Part shown: positions 40,025 through 50,406 of the stretch, piece after piece | How the letters are laid out: every line of letters begins with the position of its first letter | Position numbering within the stretch: position 1 is the stretch's first letter | NCBI GenBank assembly: GCA_029215795.1 | Contig: JARDYH010000001.1 | Span: forward strand, 404,401,154 to 404,465,153 | Reading direction: 5' to 3' | DNA length: 64,000 bases | DNA from: Anniella stebbinsi | Lineage: Eukaryota > Chordata > Lepidosauria > Squamata > Anniellidae | The notes under the pieces: model-generated | Told to the model about the DNA's origin: nothing | Seen by the model: the letters and a program-made list of their open reading frames with translations, nothing else | Database searches by the model: none | Position numbers and translations under genes: made by a program

Positions 40025-43000
40025 TTAGGGCAACAATTGGAAGGTGGGGAACAGAGTGCTTTGAGCAGCTGCAGACGGCGACGGGGGCCAAGCCACGGAC
40101 AGGAGCGCCTGGAAATAGCTGCGAATCTTGCTCAGCTTTCGGACCTTCTTCTCGCCCCGCCTCCGCCTGGCGTTCAGGTACCTGCACAATTTCCACAGTC
40201 CCTTTTCTGGGTTGTTTTGGTACACGGACCGGAGCAGGGAGAGGCTGACCTGGTGCAGGGCCAGCGTCTGCATGGAGGGCCGGGAGAGGAATTTATCCCG
40301 CAGGAGCGGCTGGAGGGAGGCGTAGCAGCGCAAGCTGGCGTAGGCGATGACGGGCCTTCTTTCCACCACTGGATTGATTTCCAGGACCGTGCAGAGATCC
40401 TTCAGGGTCTTTGCACAGTCAGCGGGCTGGCTGTCGTCCAGCTGCCCCCAGAAGTAGATGCTTTCCAGGCTCTTCAGCGTATAGCTGGCGATCTTGGGGA
40501 TCTTCTCTTTGATGAGAGGCAAGGCGTCCAGGAAGCCCAGGATGGAGGCCTCAAACTGTTCTTCCTTCTGGATGTTCTGCAGGGCCTCGACCAGCACCGG
40601 AAACTCCATGGACCAGAGTCTGTGTCCTACTAAAATGGGCCTGTGGAGGGAACGCAGGTAGCTGAGCAGATGGTCCAGCCCAATCTCGCAGAGGCTGCTT
40701 TTCATGTCCCCGATGGGCGAACACAGCAGCGGCTGGATCATGGCAGAGAGGCAGTTGGCTTCCTCTGCCACAACCACCAGGTGAAGGATTCTTCCAGCTG
40801 CAAGAGAAGCGAGAAGTTGACAAGAAGGGCGCACAGATCACAAACGCTCCTGGGACTTAAGCAGAGCCAGGCCGAGTCAGGCCAAAGATCCATCTCCTCC
40901 ACCCTGCTTTCTACAGGGGCCAAGCAGATGCCCCCTGGGAAGCCTGCAAAGCAGAGCATGCAGGCAGATGACCTTCCCCTGTGGTTTGGCCCCAGCATTA
41001 GGGAGTCTGAGACACGCTGTCTCTGAAGACAGAGGTCCCACATAGTCAGTGGAAGCTGGTGGCTCCGATGCCAGTGGGCCGGTGAACCTGCTCCTGGTTT
41101 CAGTCAGAACTCTTATATTTGGATTCCTATGAATCCGACCCCCAGATTCCGAAGCGGACGGCTTTTTTTACTTTCTGGAATTGTATGCAAATTTAAGCGT
41201 ACAACGTCTCCCTGTCCACATTTTCACACCAGGCATCATTCTGCACACCCAAACACCCACACTATATGCCATACACTCCCTTGGCTCTCAAGTGAGAGTC
41301 TTGAGCTTGGATCCAAAAGCAGCTGCTGGCCCCTTACGTAGAAACTTCATGTCAAAGAACACCATAGTCCCTTGGCCCGCATCAAGCTCCTGGGCTTTGC
41401 TGAAGGGATGACTCGCAAGTCCTTCCTGGCTACTTTGTGCTCTGCTGTGGATGTCCTTTAGCAGGATGGAGCCCTGGCAAGAAGACAAATGAGCTTAGAG
41501 AGGCACCCCAGCCAGCGTCGACCATCAAAGCACGTTTCCTGGGAAGTAGTGGACTGAGAGCAAAAAAAGAGAGCTAAACATTTTTTGCAGGCCTTCTTTT
41601 AATCAGTTGCACCAAGTAGGTTGAGAAGGAGGGGGGATACACTCAGTCTCCCCATCTGTAAAATGGGAACATCTACTGCAGTGGGCCAGGCCAATGAGAA
41701 TGCTGCAGAGCATCACAGGTGGGACGAATGATCATTGTCCTCAAGGGAGATTCTGCGGTGGGCCGGGAGCCACTGAGTAAATCACACAGTAGCACGGCAA
41801 CACTCTGGCCTCAGGCGGCTTTGAACTCACCACGGATTCATCGTCGGTGACTTCCTCTTCCGAGGAACTTTCTACCAAAGACGCGTCCTCTGCAAGAGAA
41901 AGGTCCGGACATCAGAGCAGCCCCGTTGCTAGCCCAGCAAGGCAGACTGCCACCTGTCTAGTGGAGGGGGCAGGGGTGGGGGGCACCGTTTTAGGTGATC
42001 AAAAGGTTTCTTTGGGTTGACTTCCTCATGAAAGATTTACCTATGTTGACTTTGCTGTTAGCGCCCCACACAAAATAAGATGGTTTGAAAAAGGTGTGAA
42101 CTGATCTGGTCCTAATACTTCAAGACCCAAGTAAAACGGCCATTGTTGCATCTACCTGGATCAGATGAGTCTGAGGAGGAAATGGAGAACGATGTGTTCT
42201 TGTCCATGTTTTCGCTCAGACTGCTTCCGTTCCCAGATCCAGAACTGGTCCCTGGTTGTTCTAGAGAACGGCTGTTGCCTTGCCAGGCCGGTTCTGCACA
42301 TTCACTGTCATCAGGCTCCATTTTAATCACTTTTGGAGAGGCCTGAATGGCACTTTCCCCATGGAGACGCTTCCTCTTTGATGGTGACTGCGCTACGGGG
42401 CCCTAGGGGAGAAGGACAATGCATTGGAGGGCGTTTGATTTCCACTTGAACGGCCTCCTCTACTGCTGCTCCCGTCTTCTCGGCTGTTCTGTCTGCTGCC
42501 TCCGCTGTGTTTCCTCTCCCTCAGAGGGAGCGCGACTTGCTATGTTTGCTGCTGCAGCAGCAGCATTTGTGAATGTATCATCCACACCAACCAAGCTGCA
42601 ATTCCCAGGATGCTTTGGGAAAAGCCACGGCACTTAAGCCAGTATGGAACCAATAGAATGCGCTCTAATAGCGAACTCAGGTGCAGCGGGCCAACGGTTT
42701 CGCCAACCATACGGGGGCGCTGAGAAGAAGGGAGAGGCATGAGCGTGCACAAGGAAACCCTGAGATTGGCAAAAAGGCAAAACGTTTTTAGGGAGGAAAA
42801 AAAAGACACAAGGCATCTTAACAACAAAGATTAAAGCATACAAAAATTTAGAACAATTTAAAACAGCAAAAACAATTAACAATAAAATGTCAGAAGCCGG
42901 TAAAACAACTAAACTAATCCATCCACCCCCAAATCACATGCTATCAGGTGCCTGGGAGTTGAACAAAGTCTTAACCCAGTACTGAAAGGATGACAATGTT

Positions 43001-46000
43001 CCTTCCACAATCCGGGGGGAGGCAACACCAAGAAGGCCCTTTTTTTCCCAATAACTCTTTCCTCTCATTTCCTCCCTTCCCCTCCCTGTGTCTAGAACAC
43101 AGACCCCATCACATGTTTACACAAGAGGAGGCTGATGGGGAAGGGAATTCAGCTTATATGCTTACGGCAGTCTTGTGAGCGTTCTGAATTATGGCTGCCC
43201 TGCAGTTCTGGTTGTCACCCGCACTGTTGCTGTTCACCTGAGGGGAAAAAAGCAGCCATGATGGGGGGGGGGGGAAGCTGAATAGAAAGCTCCCAGGGGC
43301 CCACATGGCCCTGATGTACTTTGCAGATGGATGCCGCGCAGGTGTAGCCATGGAAGAGGCATCTAAGCTAGGGATCACCCCTCTAGAGAAGCCCCTTGGT
43401 TTGATGCTGTCTCCCTTGTGGCGCCTGGGCAAAATGTGGAAGGTTTTGGGGGGATGGTACGGCCGGATTGTCGGCCAGACCAGGATATTTTGCTGCCTGA
43501 GGGGCAAAGGACAAGGTGGCGCCCCCTCCCAGTCCATGTACAAAAGAGGACTGGACTGACCATTCAAGCTTTCTTCAACCCTGGTGAGGGGACAGCATCC
43601 TCTGCCACACCTGATGGCCACAGAGGAGCTCAGAGCAGATGGCGCGGCACACAGCTCTCTCCTCCAACACCTCTGAGCAGCTGCAACCTGAGGCAACTGC
43701 CTCACTCTGCCTGATGGGAGGGCCAGAGCTGTGGCTGCAGTCCTGAATGGACTTCCTGCAGAGTCGGCCTCACTGTGGAATTGGGCCCGGCCCCTTGGAT
43801 CGCTCCTTTAAAGCTCCGTCTGACACCCAGAGCGGATGCAAAGCCCCACTGACTTTGGAGTCATCAGCCTCCACTGAAAACAGCCTCCCCCAGTCCCATG
43901 CTTGCTGGCTGGGAAATGATGGGAATTGTAGCCTGAGATGGGAATTGTAGCCCAGGACACCTGGAAGGCGTCAGGTTGGGGGAAGCGCTCACCTGGTTGG
44001 GTGCTGTCTCAAGTCTAGCCGGGACCACTTCTAAAAAGAGCAAAAAGGGATGGCTTAGAAAATGGACCACTGGAATAAATAGTTGTCTTCCTACTTAGGA
44101 TACGTATGCGCTGACCTCACTATTCACAACACCTCATCCTTTTGCAACCATATAGCCACAACGTAGGCTGACTCTTCATGCCTCTGATGGTCAACTCTGA
44201 TGCCAATTTGCTAGTCTTTAAGGCTGCCTCCAGACGCTTTGTTGCTTTCTGCCCCAAAAGTCTTGCAGGGAGGCTCTTCCTCGGGAAAATACTGCATTTC
44301 TGCCATTCTTGCTGGCTTGGCATTGTGCCAGTAAGCTATTTGTCAGGGCCACATGTTGTTGTTATTTTACACTGCCGAAGTTGTATGAATTCCCCATTTC
44401 TCTGAAGACAATCTCCACTTTGCAAAAGACCAACCCCCCCCCCCAGCGGGGTTTAGCCAATAGCCAAAATGGGGGCAGGGACAGATAAGCATGAAGAACC
44501 AGGAAAACGTGTATTCATATCCATCACTTAAGATTACATTACTCATTAGTGATTACGGGGATCCCAGAAAACTCTTCAGAGTCTGGTGGCACCTTAAAGA
44601 CTAACACATTTATTTATTACAGCCTAAGCTTTCGAGGACCTTGCCTACTTTATCAGACACACGAAGTGTCAGGCTCAGGTGGGCAGATATCGATACACTT
44701 GGGTTGAGGTTGCAAACAGGGTTGTCAGAGGGGATGGAGATGCAAAGGAGCACAGACAGTGATAATGAGCTTAAAAGCACAAAGGAAACACAGGAGTCAT
44801 TGCAACGATAAATTCATTAATACACTGAAATGCCAAATTGAAAAGCAAAAGTAAGAATAAATAAATGAGTTAGTCTTTCAGGTGCCATTTTTCTGCAATG
44901 GACTAAATGGTATTCTGTATCCTACCTTCTCAACTGACTTGACCAAAGCTGATTGGATTCTTGAATTTGAACTGCCTACCGTTCTGGAACCTGGTTCAGA
45001 GGCTGTATCCAGAACACTGCCACATGGACAACCAAAGCCATCATTTCTCCGCCTGAGTCTTACCTTTTTCTTCCGTCACTCTCTCAAGCAGCGCCTGGAG
45101 CTGGGAGTTGATCTCGGCAAATTTCCCCACTTGGATCTGGAAATCTATAGCCGGAGGCTCCTTCTTCTGGAGCTCCTCCAGGGACCTTCTGAGGAAGGGC
45201 TGCATCTCCAGCACCTCCTGGTCGGAGGCGTAGAGATGCATCTTCTCCACCAGCTGCTCACTGGACGCCATCCTCTGGACCGTTCCCTCCATTTCCTGTA
45301 GCTTCTTCGTGACCTTCTGGACCTCTTGTTTGTGCTGCTCTTCCACTTCTGCTAGAAACCTTTCCTCCTTCCCTTTCAGCATCCGGACCATTTCATCTAT
45401 CTTCTGCTGGATCTGCTCTCGCATTTCAACCCTTGCCTTCTCCAGGTTTCCCACCAGCTCCTGGAGGTTGTGATAGGTAACGTCATAGCTGCTCTTCTTC
45501 TCCGTCAGTTTGGCGCTCATGCTCCAGAGCTGCTCTTGCCTGCTCTGGATTTCCCTGCGGATGTCGCAGTGCTGACCCATGTGTCTGCTGTCCAGCAGGG
45601 CACAAACGCAACACATGGACTGGCTGCAGTCGTTGCAATAGATGCTGTGAATCACAGAAGGCAAACGGATGAGGCTCAGGGACAAGTGACTTGGCCAAGA
45701 AGTGGAGTACAGAGGCGGGGCCTGAGCTCCAATGGCTAAATCACACCTTTGCCCCTGCAAAGCACATCAAAATATCCCATCCATGGAAGGAAAACTGGCG
45801 ACACTCGGAGAAACACACATACAGGAACACACATGCCCTAACACATGCGCCACTTAAAACCCAAGCAACAGAAACACATACTCACCAAAACAAACAAACC
45901 AGCTATCAAGCGCACACATGCACACTATATATATATATATATATATATATAGGCAACCCAACCTACCCCAGAGGCATTATTGGAAATAAAGATGGTCTGA

Positions 46001-48796
46001 TACTGGGGAGGGGGGAGGGCACTATGCTTTGCAGCATGTCAGCCTCCCGATTAACTTGTTTTAATTAAAAATATTCTAAAGTTCAACAAAAATCAGGAGG
46101 GGGCAGGAAGGATGGTGGGTGCCCAGGAAGGTCTGTGGTGCGTATCCCAGGATGAGAGACTCAGCACTGAGAGAGAGAAGGAAGGGGACTGGACAACCCA
46201 AAGAAGTCCAGGCTTCATGATTCCGTGACAGGCCATGGAGAAACTTAAACTGATAAACTGGATGCAATTAATCAGTTCATCTTCCATTTCTTTCCTCCTC
46301 CCCCCACCCCCGCTTCTTTCTGTTTTTCTTGGGTGGAGCAAATCCCAGGAGCCACCCACGGGATCTCCACATGAGCATGAAGCCCTGGTGGATTACCTAC
46401 CTCAGAGTATGGGTTTTGTGGTCCTCCCTGGAGCAGAACATAATGCTCAGCTTCCGGATCCCTGCAAGGAATTCCTGGCTGGATTCTGTCTGAAGGTCCT
46501 TCAGGGCTCTGGCTTCGTGGCTCTCCCGCTTCAGGTACCTCTGATGGGATTCGTAACACGAGGGGCAGATGAACTCCTCACAGTCGGAACACCAGAACTC
46601 CCCTTTCCTCCTACAGTTGTCACAAATCAAGTCTTGGCCACCGACCACCTTCTGGTAGATGTTCAGCTTGGCCTGAAGGTTCCTAAAGAGCAGGTTGTCC
46701 TGCAGCTGGGGGGGCCCTTCTGCAGTCGAGGAGTGTGAGGTTCCACATATGGGGCAGAGACCAATGGGCTTTTTTTCCAGGCACTCGGTGCAGAGATTGT
46801 GAAGGCAAGGCAGCAGTTTCGGGGCCTTCACCTCCCCTTGGCATTTTTCGCAGAGGAGGAACAGGAATTTTTCATCCATCTCCTGTGGGGGAGAAGCAGA
46901 CAAGGGGGCAAGAGGTTAGATTGCCCTCATTACGATCCAACGCTGTCCTACAAATGCAAACAGGAAGGAAGGAAAAAGAAGCACCCCCACAGAAGTGGCT
47001 TCAGAGGACTTGCTCCAAGGTGGTATATGAATGGTAGATGGTGGGGCTGTTCACACAACACGCTAACCCGCACTCAGTGGTTGAGTGTGGATTGTTGTTG
47101 AACTGCAGGTTGTTTGCTGAACCGTGGGTTAGCGTGTTGTCTGAACCCAGGACATTTCCTGCAGGGTGGCTTGAGAACTCTGAACAACCCAAGAACAAAC
47201 CATGGTTCTCAAGGCGGCTTGTTTGAGAAAAATATGCCACACTGCATTGTTTACCAGTCACCCTGTGGGAAAATGTCCTGGGTGCAGAGAACATGCTAAC
47301 CTGCAGTACGACAAACAACCCACAATAAAACAACAACCCACACTCAGCCACTGAATCCAGTCAGTGAAACTCAGTGAACTTAAGAAGAGGCCTGCGGCTG
47401 GATCAGGCCAAAGGTCCATCTAGTTCAGTACTCTCTTTGCACAGTAGCCGACCAGCTGTCAACCAGGAACCTACAAGCAGGACTCAGGTGCAACAGCACC
47501 CTCCCACCCATGCTCCCCAGCAACTGGTGTGTATAGGCTTCTGATACTGGAGGTAGCACGCAGCCATCAGGACTAGTCGCTATTGATAGCCTTCTCCTCT
47601 AGGAATCTGTCCAATCCCCTTTTAAATTTAAATTAAGGGGGAATAACACACATTATCATGTGAAGAAGGGGGGAGAGGAACCTTCCAATTCAAGGTATAA
47701 TTCTACACGTGCTTAGACAGGAAAACGTCCCACAACTCCCAGCATGCCCATGAGTCAGGGGCGATCTTGGCTGAGACCATCACAAAAGACCAACGCGGGG
47801 CCAGAGACCTTCGTTGGGGCCAAGCCTCCAGCCCCCAAAGGAGCGCCACGGTTCCCCACGACTCTCCCTCAGGCTGGGCGTCCCCAAAGGGAAGAGCAAA
47901 GGGGAGAAAAAGGGCGGCGCTCGAGGAAGAAGCAGGAGAAAAGCCCCGGGACCTGGGCGAGTGGCGCCTGCCGGGTAGCCTCACGACCAGGTCTTGGCCC
48001 ACGCTGGCCGTGGGAGAACGGGCGCTCTTTCCCAATGCCTCCGGAAGTCACGGGGGGGGGGGCGGAGGCCGCAGGCGGCCCGGCGGAGCTCCGGGAGGGG
48101 CTGCAGGGGCCCGGCGGCTCCTTGGCCTCCTGGGGCAAAGGGAGCGCGGCTCAGCCAGCCCCCTTCTCCTCCTCCCCAACGGCCACCGCGGGGGCTCCGC
48201 CCAGCAAGCGGCCTCCGCCTGGGCAGCTCTCTCCTTTCCGCGGGGCGCGCCGCCGCCCACTCCTCTCGGCCGCCCGGTGGCCCCAAGGGACTCCTCACCG
48301 CGCCCAGCCCGGCCGGCATGGCTGCAGCGCCTGCCTGCCCGCCTCCGAGCGACATGCAGCCCCACCACCCCCATATCTCCTCAGCCTCCGTCTTTCCAGA
48401 ACCTCGTGCCCGACGAAGCGATCTGGCGATCTCCAAAGCTCGTGCATTGGGGGCGATCGCTGGTTTGTCCTCCTCGGGGCGTCGCGCGGCAGGCGGGGGG
48501 CTTTGGGCCGGAGCCGGCCGCTCTTCGCAGGCTGCCGGCACAGCGGCTCGCCCACCCGTCCCACCTCCCTGCGCCGCGTCCTTCTTGCGCTGCGCTCCTT
48601 GGACGCCCCGTCCGACGGGCTTCTCCCTCGACGGCGGCGCCCCCCCCCCGGGGCACGCGGGGCTCCAGAGCGCCTCCGAGGCGGCGTCTCCCTGGTGCTC
48701 CGCCGGATCTCGCCCGATCCCCCACCCTGACCGCCAGCGCAGCCCTCCCGGGAGGGAAGAACCCAAGCGCCTCACCGCCTTCGCTTCCTGGGCCAT
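40025..48796 (-). CDS. PML: PML (TRIM19), nuclear-body organiser, PML-I-type transcript, 9 exons
   Basis: The RBCC/TRIM protein that scaffolds PML nuclear bodies and is heavily SUMO-modified. Exons in transcript order: 48796-48776, 46882-46401, 45644-45064, 44030-43993, 43237-43166, 42402-42156, 41889-41831, 41473-41338, 40797-40025; 2409 nt, 802 aa (human PML-I is 882). Exon 1 gives only MAQEAKA. The RING zinc ligands are C18, C21, C33, H35, C38, C41, C50 and C53. Two B-boxes follow (CDNCRRKGEFWCSDCEEFIC and IYCNDCSQSMCCVCALLD), then a coiled coil. Exon 6 has a basic NLS (SKRKR, 407-410) and the SUMO consensus IKME (K425). Exons 7-8 are acidic/Ser-rich. Exon 9 is the exonuclease-like (DEDDh-fold) domain special to PML-I. 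The nine-exon plan equals the mammalian one. Confidence 0.96.
44565..44705 (+). mobile_element. Interspersed repeat of the GTGGCACCTTAAAGAC type in PML intron
   Basis: Begins TCTGGTGGCACCTTAAAGAC, continues TTTATTTATTACAGCC and TAAGCTTTCGAGGACC, ending at a TTTATCAGACAC stretch. Related text is at 15640-15780 (both strands), 38310-38395 and 62235-62320. I do not classify the family. Confidence 0.5.
45927..45953. repeat. (AT)n microsatellite in PML intron 2
   Basis: About 13 AT units directly after an ACACATGCACAC stretch. A similar (AT)n of about 42 bp is at 59281-59322 in STOML1 intron 1. Confidence 0.9.
47049..47345. mobile_element. Nested inverted-repeat element in PML intron 1
   Basis: An outer unit begins GTTCACACAACACGCTAACC. 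Internal arms GGGTTAGCGTGTTGTCTG and CAGAGAACATGCTAACCTG are mutually inverted, as are the arms CAACCCACACTCAGCCAC and CAGTGGTTGAGTGTGG. The element has no coding capacity. Confidence 0.5.
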
Positions 48797-48950
48797 CCTC
48801 GCCTCCCGCTCGCCTTCCTCGGGCCCTGCGACGGCGCTTTCCCGCGGCCGCCTCGTGGCTGGCTTTCGGTTTCCTAGAAACGAAAGTGCCCGAACTGGGC
48901 CGGGTTCCCCTCGACCCCACCCGCAAGTTCCGCGTCGGTATTTCCTGGCT
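47700..48950 (-). promoter_or_regulatory. PML CpG island: 5' UTR, exon 1 and start of intron 1
   Basis: Over 1 kb of GC-rich, CpG-dense sequence surrounds exon 1 (48776-48796) and extends into intron 1, with no TATA box. It leaves long open frames on both strands (for example plus 47767-49122) that are Pro/Arg/Ala/Gly-rich artefacts of composition. Confidence 0.7.
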
Positions 48951-49849
48951 CCTGCCCCGTCTCCCGCTCCCTCCTTCCCCGTGGCTCAATTTCCGTTTGA
49001 ACCATTCCCCTTGGCAAGAGGAGGGGGAGGGGGATTCCCCGGGGCAAGCACGGGGACCCATGATGCGCCCCGAGGGAGATACAATGGAGCACAGCTCTAG
49101 GCAGCCCAAGGCAAGATTCTAACATGCTTTTTGAAATGCACAGCGCAAACACACGCACTCACAGAGACGTACACAAAGGGCAGCAGAATGCGTAGATGAT
49201 ACTTAGAGAAGCATAGAGTTGGGAGGAGCCTTCAAGGCCATCTCTGAGCGACGGCCATTCAGGCTCTGCTGAAATGTCTCCAGTGACAGAGAGCTCTTAT
49301 TTGTAGGATTATATCCCACCTTCCCTTTGCTTCCATGAGCCTCCTCTCCATTTTATCCTCACAACAACCCTGCGAGTTAGGTTAGGCTGAGAGTTAGTCA
49401 CTCAGTGAGCTTCAAGGCCAAACGGGGATTAGAACCTGGGTCTCCTGAGGCAGATTGCTTCTCTGTCTAAAGAAGACTCATCAACCTGGTGTTCTCCAAA
49501 TAAGGTGGGCTACAACTCCCACGGTCCCCACACGGCTGGGAAGGATGGGAGTTGTAGCCCAAGACATCTGGAGGAGGGCACTAGACTGGGGTACAGTTCG
49601 TACCCCTAGGAAGTTTCTCCTATTGTTTAGACGAAATCAGCTTCCCTGCAGCTTCTGCCCAGTGGTGGCCCCTGAAACAGCAACTGAGAGCAAGGCCTGT
49701 TCCCCTGGCAGCCCCTCGGGTATATCAAGATCTGGACCCTTGGAGCAGGGTACTACTGTGCCTGGAAATAGAGGACAGTCCCCTGTAGAACGGGACTCCA
49801 GGCCGGGACTCCAGGCCGGCAGTCTACCCAGCGGCCCCCTAGAGTTGGA

Positions 49850-50406
49850 TGTAGAAGAACAGATATCCTTCCAGAAGCGCTGGTCTTAGTTCAAAACTTT
49901 ATTGAAGAAAGCAATAAAAGAAGGAAAAGGCAGTACTGTGCGCTCAGGAGAGAGAAGCTGCCCCCAGTTGCCTGGTTGCGGAGTTTCTCTCTGCCTGAGT
50001 GAAAATCAGGCCCTGTTTTATACTTTTCTACAGGCATTTGGAGCACTTATTTGTACCCTCCCCAATTTCTTAATTTCTTTTCACATTGAATCCTGGCAAT
50101 CTTTTGTTTGCATGATAACACAACATCATTAGTCTTTGTTATATTTATTGCTGCAATCAGAACTTTGTGTAAGCTGATCTTCCTTTGTGCTGATCTTCTG
50201 TTTCCATGACAAAACATACCGGTCAGTTAATTGACTTCTTTGGTTTATGTGACTAGTTGCATTAATTAGGCGGGCCTTCGCTTATGATGTGTTAGATTTC
50301 ACAAGCTTCCGCAGGCTGATAATGATGCAAGAGGCCGAGCATTGTGTACTCATCCTTTATCAGCTTACAGCATGTGTTGTTCTTTAGGATTATCGACACT
50401 GCAACA
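49850..50406 (-). mobile_element. Solo LTR-like sequence (endogenous retrovirus), antisense
   Basis: Read on the minus strand, the 557-bp segment starts TGTTGCAGTG and ends TTCTTCTACA (TG...CA). In between is a TATA box (AAGTATAAAACAGG), then a downstream AATAAAG about 130 bases later, the U3-R-U5 order expected of an LTR. No gag, pol or env frame adjoins it, so it would be a solo LTR. The ends are approximate and no target-site duplication was confirmed. Confidence 0.5.

Noticed and set aside
47744..49122. Long plus-strand open frames (328, 451 and 368 codons) over the PML first-exon region
   Set aside because: Antisense to PML exon 1, extreme Pro/Arg/Ala/Gly composition, three overlapping frames all open: expected from a GC-rich CpG island that lacks stop codons.
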